A DNA stretch of 55,994 nt, from contig SXIR01000061.1 of the NCBI GenBank assembly GCA_005772765.1, positions 1-55,994 on the forward strand, given 5' to 3'. Below, piece after piece: positions 47,373 to 55,923 of the stretch; the stretch's first letter is position 1; each line of letters starts with the position of its first letter. This DNA comes from Actinomycetota bacterium. GTDB lineage: Bacteria > Actinomycetota > Acidimicrobiia > IMCC26256 > PALSA-610. The notes under the pieces are model-generated. The model did no database searches and was not told where the DNA came from. It worked only from the letters and a program-made list of their open reading frames with translations. The position numbers were made by a program, and so were the translations under genes.

Positions 47373-48929
47373 TCAGCGACCCCAGTAGTCGTCGGTCTCG
47401 GCGACGCCTGGTATCCCCGGCGAGTTCTGATGGATGCGGCGCTGGTCGTTGGCATTGATCGTCGTCAACGGCCCCTCGTGCATCCAGATGTCGCCGGTGT
47501 TTTGGGTCGCGCCGATGTCCTCGCCGGGAACACCGAGCACGAGATCACCGTCTCCGTCACCATCGAAGTCGAGAACTCGCGGCACTGAGCCGAACCCGTC
47601 GCTCGGCTCGTCAACTCCGAACACGCCCGGCGTCGATTGGGTGATACGCATCATGCGCTTGCGGAGCAACGGGTCGCTGGCGTTCTGACCGAAGAACACG
47701 GCCGATCCACCGTCGAACGGCGACCGCCAGACTCGAATGACGACGTCGCCCCGCCCGTTGCCGTCGATGTCGCCAATGACGGGATCGTCGACGTAGCAGA
47801 ACAGGTCTCCGCTCGTCACGCCGATGTCGATGCCGGCGCTGGAGGGGGTAATCCGTTCCCCGCCCGTCGCGGTCGGACCGTTCGGTGAGCCGCGCAGCAC
47901 GTACAGCGCGCCAGAGACGTTTGGGTTCGGCGTTGTCTCGCCCGAGCAGACCAGTAGCTCGTCACGTCCGTCGGCGTGCAGTTCGCCCGCCCCGAGGTGC
48001 GCGCCGAAGGTCGCTCCGGCCTCAGCTTGACCGGGGACGCCGTCGAGTCCCGGCCGAATCTCGGTCGACTGCCCGGGAGCGAGCCCCGAGGCCGAACCCT
48101 CGACCACGACAAGCCAGCCGCTGTCGGTCACCGCGCCGATGTCCTCGCCCGAGGCGCCGATCGCGAGATCCGCATACACACCGCCGTCGAAGTTGCCCGC
48201 AACGATTCCGGCGCCGAACAAGTCGTCGGCTTCGGGCTGGCCGGGAATGCCGCCGAGCCCCTGACGCACGATCCGGTCGAAGACGAGATCGGAGCCCGCG
48301 GCGCCGTCGAACACGAAGACGGCACCGCCAGCCACGCCGTTGGCCCGCTCACCCGGTGCCGCGACCGCCAGATCCGAATCGCCATCACCGTCGAAGTCAC
48401 CTGCGGCGAGGTCGGCGCCGAATCCGTCGCCGGCTTCCACCGTGTCGGGAACGCCCGGCGAGTCTTGGTCGATGAGACGGTTGCCCTGCTTCGTCAACCC
48501 GTTCGCGCTCCCCCAGAACACTTGGATGGCGCCACCGTTGACCTTCACCGAGCGTTCGTTCACCCCGACGACGAGGTCGAGATGCCCGTCGCCGTTGAAG
48601 TCACCTGCGTCCCACGCTCTCCCGAAGAAGTCGTTCTGGTCGGAAACGCCGTGAACGCCCGCAGCATCTTGGAACACCATGAAGCTGCCGTGTTGACCGG
48701 GCGCCTCGTCGCCCCCGTAGAACACGGTGACCGCGCCGACGTTGGGGATCCCGTTGATCGTCTCGCGCTCGGCGGTCACGACGAGGTCTGCGTTGCCGTC
48801 CCCGTCGAAATCCGGAAAAGTGTCCGAGTCCGCGGCCTGCGCGATGGTCGAACGCGCCACGTCGAATCCGACAGGAACGACGACGGCCAGCCCGCAGGCG
48901 ACGAGGCCAAGCAGTGTCTTGGTGTGCAT
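47373..48929 (-). CDS. Secreted FG-GAP repeat protein, paralogue of the adjacent gene
   Basis: Signal peptide; DFDGDGNADLVV, DFNGDGHLDLVVG, DFDGDGDSDLAVAAPGE repeats; C-terminus IHQNSPGIPGVAETDDYWG resembles YTQNSTHVAGTSEANDQWG of the neighbour. Confidence 0.85.
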   Translation of the reverse strand: MHTKTLLGLVACGLAVVVPVGFDVARSTIAQAADSDTFPDFDGDGNADLVVTAERETINGIPNVGAVTVFYGGDEAPGQHGSFMVFQDAAGVHGVSDQNDFFGRAWDAGDFNGDGHLDLVVGVNERSVKVNGGAIQVFWGSANGLTKQGNRLIDQDSPGVPDTVEAGDGFGADLAAGDFDGDGDSDLAVAAPGERANGVAGGAVFVFDGAAGSDLVFDRIVRQGLGGIPGQPEADDLFGAGIVAGNFDGGVYADLAIGASGEDIGAVTDSGWLVVVEGSASGLAPGQSTEIRPGLDGVPGQAEAGATFGAHLGAGELHADGRDELLVCSGETTPNPNVSGALYVLRGSPNGPTATGGERITPSSAGIDIGVTSGDLFCYVDDPVIGDIDGNGRGDVVIRVWRSPFDGGSAVFFGQNASDPLLRKRMMRITQSTPGVFGVDEPSDGFGSVPRVLDFDGDGDGDLVLGVPGEDIGATQNTGDIWMHEGPLTTINANDQRRIHQNSPGIPGVAETDDYWGR

Positions 48930-49021
48930 CGTCCAAGTGTCGGGCCCGCCACCCTCGCCGGGGAGAGTACGGCTACTTACGCCGGTACCCCGCCGTTACT
49001 CACGCACGTGCCACCGTCCCG

Positions 49022-49468
49022 TCACGCGCCCCATTTCGTCACCATCGCAACGATCGCGGCCACGACCAACAGCGAGTCCAAGACTGCGAACGCCATGAGC
49101 TTCGACCCGATTGCAGCCGCGCCGGGGTTCGCGGCCCGCACCATCTCCGCCTGTTGTTGGGCAAGTTTGGTGAACACGAAGATCCCGAGCATCGCGCCGA
49201 CGAACAGCACCGAGATCCCGACCGGGACGAAGCCCGCCGACCAGCCATAGCCCGTCTCGAGCACCAGGAGCACACCGGTGACGCCAATGATCATCCCGGC
49301 GACGTTGTAGTAGCGCCGCCCGAGTACCTCGGAGGCTTCGATCCAGGCCAGGTGATCGGTGGACGAACGCTTCGCAAACCACGGAGCCAAGAAGAGCTGC
49401 GTGCAGTTCGCGCCGAGCCAGGCCGTGACACCGACGATGTGGATGACGAGCAGTGCGTCGCGATACAT
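49022..49468 (-). CDS. Four-TM membrane protein (DUF2269/CopD-like)
   Basis: LLVIHIVGVTAWLGANCTQLFLAPWF...YYNVAGMIIGVTGVLLVLE.... Confidence 0.6.
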   Translation of the reverse strand: MYRDALLVIHIVGVTAWLGANCTQLFLAPWFAKRSSTDHLAWIEASEVLGRRYYNVAGMIIGVTGVLLVLETGYGWSAGFVPVGISVLFVGAMLGIFVFTKLAQQQAEMVRAANPGAAAIGSKLMAFAVLDSLLVVAAIVAMVTKWGA

Positions 49469-49508
49469 GCGACGAGTCTTCTGCCCTGCGATCTGCGGCG
49501 CAACCCCG

Positions 49509-50870
49509 TCAGGCGTACAGCGTCGCCTCGTACCACTGCACGTTCGGCGGCACGAGCGGGTGCAACTGGATGTCGATGTGGAGTTCGGCGCCCTCGCCGT
49601 GTGCGATCGCGGTTCCTTCGGTCGCGCTCAGCGACTCGACACGCGCGAGTCGCCACGGGCGGTGCTCAGCAAAGGCCTCGGTCGCGGCCGCTCGACGATC
49701 GAACGCATCGTCGGGTTCGACGTTGTCGGCGAACAGTTCGAGCGCGGTCGCGGCGTCCCATCGGTTGTGGAGGTCGACGAGACGATCGGCTGCGTCGCGT
49801 AACGCATCGGTCGGTGCGGCCGGAATCGCTGCAACCGCACCAGAGGCGACCAGCGCGCCGAGCGCGGCTGCGGTGAACTCGGCCATCGGCGCGTACGTAC
49901 GATTCGACAACGCCATGATGCCGATGCCGGCGCTCGGCACCCAGCGCATGTTCGACCCGAAACCCGGCAGGCCACCGCTGTGACTGACCACCCAGCCCAG
50001 CGAATCGTGATGGGTGACGTTGAGCCCGAACCCGTAGCCGCCGGCGATCGTTCTGGTCCGGCCGTCGCGTGCGGTCACCACACGCGGCGGGAACGCGCGA
50101 TGGACGCGCTGCATCTCGCGTCGACTCGCACGCGACAACGGCGCAGTGTCGGGATCGTCACGTGCTGGCCATGCATCGAGCATGAATCCGACCCAACGAG
50201 CCAGGTCGGTCATCGTGGTGAAGATGCCGCCCATCGGCGCGATCGAGCCGTCGCCCAGCAGCGGTTCATCGCCCTCGGCGCGCCGGGCACGGTGGCCGGG
50301 TCGTGCGTCGTCGGGCGCAACCCAGGTCGTTCGGTGCAGGCCCAGCGCAGCGAAAAAGCGTTCGGCGATGTGGGCTTGCACGGGTCGACCGGTGGCGCGC
50401 AGCACGACCCGACCGAGGAGCCCGAAGCCGAGATTCGAGTACTCCCAGGCCGTATCGGGAGGCGTCGCGAACAAGGCTCCCGCAGCGAGCCATTCGTCGA
50501 GATCGTCGTCGCTGGCATCGAGATGGCGGTCGGCCCAGGCGTCGTCGGTCGCGAAACCCGCGCCCATCGTCATGAGGTGACGGATGGTGATCGGCGGCGA
50601 GTCGCGCGTCGGCCCGACGATGTGGGCGAGTTCGGGCGCATGCGTTGCGATCGCGTCGTCGAGCGCCAACACACCGTCGTCGCGCAGCCCGAGGACCGCC
50701 GCGCACGTGAAGCTCTTGGTCATCGACGCGATGCGGTACACGGAGTCGGTGTCGTGACCCGCGATCAGCTCGCCGCCCCGAACGACGCCCCACGCCAGGC
50801 CAGGAAGCTCGTGCATCGCAACGTATTCGGCCGCCAGCCCCGCGACGATCTCGCCCACCCGCTCCGTCAT
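49509..50870 (-). CDS. Serine hydrolase, beta-lactamase class C family
   Basis: SxxK motif ASMTKSFT, YxN motif YSNLGFGLLG, C-terminal HSGGLPGFGS. Confidence 0.88.
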   Translation of the reverse strand: MTERVGEIVAGLAAEYVAMHELPGLAWGVVRGGELIAGHDTDSVYRIASMTKSFTCAAVLGLRDDGVLALDDAIATHAPELAHIVGPTRDSPPITIRHLMTMGAGFATDDAWADRHLDASDDDLDEWLAAGALFATPPDTAWEYSNLGFGLLGRVVLRATGRPVQAHIAERFFAALGLHRTTWVAPDDARPGHRARRAEGDEPLLGDGSIAPMGGIFTTMTDLARWVGFMLDAWPARDDPDTAPLSRASRREMQRVHRAFPPRVVTARDGRTRTIAGGYGFGLNVTHHDSLGWVVSHSGGLPGFGSNMRWVPSAGIGIMALSNRTYAPMAEFTAAALGALVASGAVAAIPAAPTDALRDAADRLVDLHNRWDAATALELFADNVEPDDAFDRRAAATEAFAEHRPWRLARVESLSATEGTAIAHGEGAELHIDIQLHPLVPPNVQWYEATLYA

Positions 50871-50901
50871 CGCCGCGAGGGTAGTCCCGCCCCGTTCAGT
50901 C

Positions 50902-50933
50902 AGCGCTTTCCGTCGTTCTTCACAGAAAGCGCT
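50902..50933. other. Inverted repeat/hairpin between maleylpyruvate-isomerase-like and beta-lactamase-like genes
   Basis: AGCGCTTTC (50902-50910) / GAAAGCGCT (50925-50933): perfect 9-bp arms, 14-nt loop. Confidence 0.6.
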
Positions 50934-50952
50934 CGACGAACGAGGTGGATCG

Positions 50953-51711
50953 TCAGATGATGTTCGTGGCGTCGAGGAACTGAGCGGCGTAGGCCTCGTC
51001 GCCGGAGATCGTGACGCCTTCGTCGCGCCACGAGCGACGCTGAGTGCCCCACCGCACGAACGCGTCGGGCGTCGACGTCACCGTCGCACGCGGCGCGCCG
51101 TCGCCACCGATGAGGAACGATCCCCCGCCCTCGCCGACGAGTTCGACCAACACCGGCGCGTCCATGAACGCCAGATCGCACATCTGCGGCCAACCCGCGA
51201 CCATCCACTCCACGGTCGGAGCGAGCACGTCGGCGGCCGCCGCCGGCGGAACGCGATCGAGCGGACCGAATGGCGCAATCAGGTCGTTCCGCAGGTGGCA
51301 GTAGGTATCGAACACGAACGCGTTCGCCAACAGGTGCAGCGGGTGCGTGCCGAGGTTGCCCATCGGAATCTCCATCGCGCCCATGTCGCCGCCTTGCAAG
51401 GCCGCAAAGTTGTCGATCGCCTGGCTCGAGTACGTCTCGTACTCGGCGAGCACCTCGGCAACGGGCCAGGTGCGACGCTCGGTCACCCCGACCTCCATGG
51501 CGCCTTCCATGTCGTTCGGGTCGTCACCCGCGCGCATGAACGCGGGATCGACCACCCCGTGCAGCACCCCGCCCAGGTGGGCGTAGACGTCGCGGACAGT
51601 CCATCCTGCGCAGTCAGACGCGAGATTCCATTCGTCGTCGGCCAAGCTCCTCGCAATCGTCAGCGCGTGGTCGCGCAACGACCGCAGGGCGGGAATCGCA
51701 GCTTCGCTCAT
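50953..51711 (-). CDS. Maleylpyruvate isomerase family / mycothiol-dependent (DinB-like) protein
   Basis: DDEWNLASDCAGWTVRDVYAHLGGVLHGV. Confidence 0.8.
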   Translation of the reverse strand: MSEAAIPALRSLRDHALTIARSLADDEWNLASDCAGWTVRDVYAHLGGVLHGVVDPAFMRAGDDPNDMEGAMEVGVTERRTWPVAEVLAEYETYSSQAIDNFAALQGGDMGAMEIPMGNLGTHPLHLLANAFVFDTYCHLRNDLIAPFGPLDRVPPAAAADVLAPTVEWMVAGWPQMCDLAFMDAPVLVELVGEGGGSFLIGGDGAPRATVTSTPDAFVRWGTQRRSWRDEGVTISGDEAYAAQFLDATNII

Positions 51712-51715
51712 GACG

Positions 51716-52510
51716 TCAGCTTGGCCGATCGGCGGACGCCGCGTCCATGTAGGCGGGGTTCTCGCCACCGCCATGCACCACGATGTTCTCACCGCACACG
51801 TAGCGGGCAAGTGACGACGCACAGAACACGACGACATCAGCGATCTCGTCGAGCGCCGCCATGTGCCCGAGCGGAATCGTCCGCCCCACTGCCGCGATGC
51901 CGGCCTCGTCGCCGTAGAAGAGATGCGCCTGCTCGGTCACGATGTACCCGGCGCTCACGCAGTTGACCCGCACCCTCGGCGCGAACTCGACGCCGAGGGT
52001 GGCGGTCAGGTTGATGAGTCCAGCTTTCGCTGCGCCGTACGCTGCGGTGTTGGGCGAAGGACGCAGGCCCGACACCGACGCGATGTTGACGATCGCGCCA
52101 CCCTCGGGCTGACGTTGCATCACCACGTTGGCTTGCTGGGCGAGCACGAGCGGCGCGATCAGGTTCAAGGTGATGATCGATGTCGAAAAACGGGGCGATG
52201 CCGTAGCGGTATCGCTCGGCGGCGCGCCACCGGCGTTGTTCACCAGCACGTCGAGTCGACCGTGCCGTTCGACGCAGGCATCGATCACCCTTTGCGACTG
52301 CTCCGGGTCGCGAACATCGGCGGCCACGAAGCTTGCCTGTCGACTCCCGCCGGCCGGCAACTCGTCGGGCTGGTTCCGCCCGCAGATGACGACGTCGGCG
52401 CCCGCGTCGAGGAAGCGTTCGGCGATGCCGCGCCCAAGCCCGCGGGCTCCGCCGGTCACCAACACACTGCGACCGGCGAAATACGACCGGAGATCGAACG
52501 GATCGCTCAT
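51716..52510 (-). CDS. Short-chain dehydrogenase/reductase (steroid-cluster type)
   Basis: VLVTGGARGLGRGIAERFLDAGADVVICGRN, VNNAGG, YGAAKAGLINLTATLGVEFAP; divergent from the ipdA-like gene. Confidence 0.88.
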   Translation of the reverse strand: MSDPFDLRSYFAGRSVLVTGGARGLGRGIAERFLDAGADVVICGRNQPDELPAGGSRQASFVAADVRDPEQSQRVIDACVERHGRLDVLVNNAGGAPPSDTATASPRFSTSIITLNLIAPLVLAQQANVVMQRQPEGGAIVNIASVSGLRPSPNTAAYGAAKAGLINLTATLGVEFAPRVRVNCVSAGYIVTEQAHLFYGDEAGIAAVGRTIPLGHMAALDEIADVVVFCASSLARYVCGENIVVHGGGENPAYMDAASADRPS

Positions 52511-52648
52511 GGGTGATGACTTTACGAGGCACGCGCCCACCCCACCGATGGACCGCGGGAGCCTGCGACTGCCCTGAGATCACGTGGCGCGGGTTGTCGC
52601 GCCCGCTGAGCATGCTTGGGCTGAACAAAACGATCTGGCCTCCCGTAA

Positions 52649-52665
52649 TCTGACGCGCCGTCAGA
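52649..52665. promoter_or_regulatory. CTGAC-N5-GTCAG palindrome in divergent promoter (SDR / ipdABC-like)
   Basis: TCTGACG-CGC-CGTCAGA: perfect 7-bp arms; differs from 43619-43635 only in the 3-nt centre. Confidence 0.75.
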
Positions 52666-52686
52666 TCAGGTCGGTCGGGAGGCCAC

Positions 52687-53535
52687 GTGGGAGTACCGGA
52701 CAAGCGGGTGTCGCTCGACGAGATCGTCGGTGAGATCCGCGACGGCATGACGGTCGGTATCGGCGGTTGGGGCTCTCGCCGCAAGCCGATGGCGATCGTG
52801 CGGGCCCTCCTTCGGTCCGACGTGAAGGACCTCCATCTCGTGAGCTACGGCGGACCCGATGTCGGTCTGTTGTGTCGAGCCGGCAAGGTGCGCCACATCA
52901 GCTACGCCTTCGTCTCGCTCGACTCGATTCCGCTCGAACCCCACTTCCGCAACGCGCGCCAGTCGGGCGCGGTGACCGCAACCGAACTCGACGAGGGGAT
53001 GTTCCTCCTCGGTCTCCAGGCTGCGGCCTGGCGGTTGCCGTACCTGCCGACCCGCGTCGGGCTCGGCTCGGACATCCTCGCCGCCAACCCCGACCTGCGC
53101 ACGGTCGAGTGTCCGTACTCGGGCGACACGCTCGTTGCGATGCCCGCACTCGAACTCGACGTCGCACTGGTCCACATGCACCGCGGCGATCAGGGCGGCA
53201 ACGGCCAGTATCTGAACGTCGACCCGTACTTCGACGACCTGATGTGCATGGCGGCCAAACGCCGCTTCATGAGCGTCGAACGCATCATCCCAACCGAGCA
53301 GTTCGCCAACGAAGGGCCAGTGCAGTCATTGAAGATCAGCCGCCTCTTCGTCGACGGTGTCGTCGAAACGCCGAACGGGGCGCACTTCACCGAATGCCCA
53401 CCCGACTACGCGCGAGACGAGGCGTTCCAGCGCGAGTACGCCGCGACCGCCAAGTCCGATGAGGTCTGGGACGAGTTCCGCGCCAAATACCTCGACGTCT
53501 CCGAGTCCGACTACCAACTGCGAGTCGCATCATGA
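52687..53535 (+). CDS. ipdA: CoA-transferase/COCHEA-CoA hydrolase alpha subunit, IpdA-like
   Basis: VPDKRVSLDEIVGEIRDGMTVGIGGWGSRRKPMAIVRALLRSDVKDLHLVSYGGPDVGLLCRAGKV...VDPYFDDLMCMAAKRRFMSVERII, closely resembling IpdA. Confidence 0.88.
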   Translation: MGVPDKRVSLDEIVGEIRDGMTVGIGGWGSRRKPMAIVRALLRSDVKDLHLVSYGGPDVGLLCRAGKVRHISYAFVSLDSIPLEPHFRNARQSGAVTATELDEGMFLLGLQAAAWRLPYLPTRVGLGSDILAANPDLRTVECPYSGDTLVAMPALELDVALVHMHRGDQGGNGQYLNVDPYFDDLMCMAAKRRFMSVERIIPTEQFANEGPVQSLKISRLFVDGVVETPNGAHFTECPPDYARDEAFQREYAATAKSDEVWDEFRAKYLDVSESDYQLRVAS

Positions 53536-54299
53536 CTGCAGCCTTCACTCGTGCCGAGCAGTGTTGCGTTGCGGTCGCCGAGACGTTCCGCGGCAACGGT
53601 GAGATTCTCGCGAATCCGATCGGAACGATCCCGATGATCGGCGGCCGTCTGGCCAAGGCGACCTTTGCGCCCGAGATCGTGATGACCGACGGCGAAGCAT
53701 GCTTGATCGAGAACGTGATGCCGGTCGGCGTTGCCGACGCGGAACGCGTCGTCGGTGCCTGGAATCCGTATCGCGCGATGTTCGACATCGTCTGGAACGG
53801 ACCTCGCCACGTGATGATGGGCGCGACCCAGATCGACCGCTTCGGCAATCAGAACATCGCGATGTTGGGTGCGCTCGACGCTCCGAAGGTGCAGTTGCTC
53901 GGCTTCCGCGGCGCGCCGGGGAACACGATCAACAACCGGACGAGCTACTGGGTACCGAGCCAATCGCCGAAGAGCTTCGTTGCTGGCGTCGATGTGGCGA
54001 GCGGCATCGGGTACGACAAGGCTGCGGCATTGGGCCAGCGCGCCGCGCGGTTCCATTGCCTCCCGCGCGTGATCAGCAACCTTGGCGTGTTCGACTTCGA
54101 AACGCCCGATGGAACGATGCGCCTCCGCTCGTTCCACTCCGGAGTCACGGTCGACGACATCACAGCGGCGACGGGTTTCGAGTTGGTGGTGCCCGACGAC
54201 GTCGGCGAGACGCGCGCACCAACGGAAGACGAACTGCGGTGGATCCGCGACGTCATCGATCCGAACGGCATGCGCGAGCAAGAGGTACCGAACCCTTGA
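53532..54299 (+). CDS. ipdB: CoA-transferase family beta subunit, IpdB-like
   Basis: Follows IpdA with ATGA overlap; GATQIDRFGNQNIAMLGALDAPKVQLLGFRGAPGNTINNRTSYWVP. Confidence 0.87.
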   Translation: MTAAFTRAEQCCVAVAETFRGNGEILANPIGTIPMIGGRLAKATFAPEIVMTDGEACLIENVMPVGVADAERVVGAWNPYRAMFDIVWNGPRHVMMGATQIDRFGNQNIAMLGALDAPKVQLLGFRGAPGNTINNRTSYWVPSQSPKSFVAGVDVASGIGYDKAAALGQRAARFHCLPRVISNLGVFDFETPDGTMRLRSFHSGVTVDDITAATGFELVVPDDVGETRAPTEDELRWIRDVIDPNGMREQEVPNP

Positions 54300-55366
54300 G
54301 CGCGTTGCCCGCTGCGCTGCACACCGCGGCGTGCGATGTCTTCGGCATCGAGTACCCGATCGTGCAGACCGGCATGGGCTGGGTTGCTGGCGCGCGCCTG
54401 GCCGCCGCAACGAGCTCGGCGGGCGGGCTCGGCATCATCGCCAGCGCGACGTTGAACTACGACGAACTCGCCCGCGCGATCGCGGGCGTCAAGGATCGCA
54501 CCGATCGACCGTTCGGCGTCAACCTGCGCGCCGACGCCGACGACATCGACGAGCGACTCGATCTCATGATCCGCGAACAGGTCAAGGTCGCGTCGTTCGC
54601 GCTCGCCCCGCAAGAAGCGCTCATCAAGAAGCTGAAGGACGCCGGCGTCTGTGTCGTCCCGAGCGTCGGCGCGCGTCGCCACGCCGAGAAGGTCGCGGCG
54701 TGGGGTGTCGACGCAGTGATCTGTCAGGGCGGCGAAGGCGGCGGTCATACCGGCCCGGTCCCGACCACGTTGCTGCTCCCCCAAGTGTGCGACAGCGTCG
54801 ACATTCCGGTGTTGGGGGCAGGTGGATTCTTCGATGGGCGCGGCCTCGTTGCTGCGCTTGCGTACGGTGCGGCCGGCATTGCGATGGGTACTCGCTTCTT
54901 GTTGACGCAAGAAAGCACTGTTCCCGACGCCGTCAAGCGGTACTACCTGACGAAGTCGGTGACCGACACCGTCGTCACGACGAAGGTCGACGGCATGCCG
55001 CACCGTGTGCTCCGCACTGAACTCGTCGACCGACTCGAGCACTCCGGCGCTGCGACCAGCCTGCCGCGAGCGATCAAGAACGCCTTCGGGTTTCGGCGCT
55101 TCTCGGGATTGTCCTGGAAGGCGATGTTGTCCGAAGGCGTCGCCATGAAACGCCACAACGAGATGACGTGGGCACAGGTACTCATGGCCGCGAACACACC
55201 AATGTTGTTGAAGGCCGCGCTCGTCGACGGCCACGTCGACAGCGGCGTCATGGCCAGCGGCCAGGCCGTCGGCGTCATCGACGACCTGCCCACGGTCGCC
55301 GACGTCATCCACCGCATCGTTTCCGAAGCAACGTCGACCCTCGCCCGACTGGAAAGCTGCCCATGA
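54296..55366 (+). CDS. ipdC: Nitronate monooxygenase-fold flavoprotein, IpdC-like
   Basis: TTG start overlapping ipdB-like stop; FGIEYPIVQTGMGWVAGARLAAATSSAGGLGIIAS...GVDAVICQGGEGGGHTGPV...PVLGAGGFFDGRGLVAALAYGAAGIAMGTRFL. Confidence 0.85.
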   Translation: MSALPAALHTAACDVFGIEYPIVQTGMGWVAGARLAAATSSAGGLGIIASATLNYDELARAIAGVKDRTDRPFGVNLRADADDIDERLDLMIREQVKVASFALAPQEALIKKLKDAGVCVVPSVGARRHAEKVAAWGVDAVICQGGEGGGHTGPVPTTLLLPQVCDSVDIPVLGAGGFFDGRGLVAALAYGAAGIAMGTRFLLTQESTVPDAVKRYYLTKSVTDTVVTTKVDGMPHRVLRTELVDRLEHSGAATSLPRAIKNAFGFRRFSGLSWKAMLSEGVAMKRHNEMTWAQVLMAANTPMLLKAALVDGHVDSGVMASGQAVGVIDDLPTVADVIHRIVSEATSTLARLESCP

Positions 55367-55923
55367 CCGAACGGATCCCCGCCGTCGACGGCTGGTTCAC
55401 GATGGACGAAGCCGCACCCGCGCTGATCGGTACCCGAGGCGCGCAATCCGGCAGCTACTTCTGGCCCCCGAACCTCGCGGTGTCCGCCAACCCGAACGCC
55501 CCGTTCGAGCCGCGCGAGACCGTCGAGTTGTCCCGCACTGGCACACTCTGGTCGTGGTCGACGAACCACTACCAGCCCCCCGAGCCCTACGTTCCGAACG
55601 GACCTGACGGCACCTTCGCCCCGTACACCGTGTGCGCAGTCGAGTTGGAGCGTGAGCACATGGTCATCCTGGGCCCGCTCGCCACCGGCGCCGACGCCGC
55701 CGACCTCGAGATCGGCATGGAGATGGAAGTCGTCCTCGGCCCCCTCTTCGTCGAGGACAACATCGAACACACCATCTATCAGTTCTCTCCCCGTGCTTCT
55801 AGCCGCGCACGCAAGCTCGACGGTCCTACCAGCATCGCTGCGACGCCCGAGCCAGACGCAAACGGCGCGCTCCGCGCGGCGGCGCAGGAATCGCTGGAAC
55901 ACGAGCAGGGCGGTGCCGCATGA
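55363..55923 (+). CDS. DUF35 OB-fold protein
   Basis: MTERIPAVDGWFTMDEAAPALIGTRGAQSGSYFWPPN...TVELSRTGTLWSWSTNHYQPPEPY...; precedes a thiolase. Confidence 0.8.
   Translation: MTERIPAVDGWFTMDEAAPALIGTRGAQSGSYFWPPNLAVSANPNAPFEPRETVELSRTGTLWSWSTNHYQPPEPYVPNGPDGTFAPYTVCAVELEREHMVILGPLATGADAADLEIGMEMEVVLGPLFVEDNIEHTIYQFSPRASSRARKLDGPTSIAATPEPDANGALRAAAQESLEHEQGGAA

Noticed and set aside
44843-47458. 871-aa plus-strand ORF overlapping the SDR and antisense to the FG-GAP gene
   Set aside because: Arg/His-rich low-complexity translation without domains; out of frame with the convincing IpdF-like SDR and antisense to a repeat protein. A typical spurious ORF in high-GC DNA.
53699-54295. N-terminal 199-residue extension of the IpdC-like ORF
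   Set aside because: Overlaps the IpdB-like gene in another frame and is Arg-rich. Homology begins at the TTG at 54296, overlapping the ipdB-like stop.
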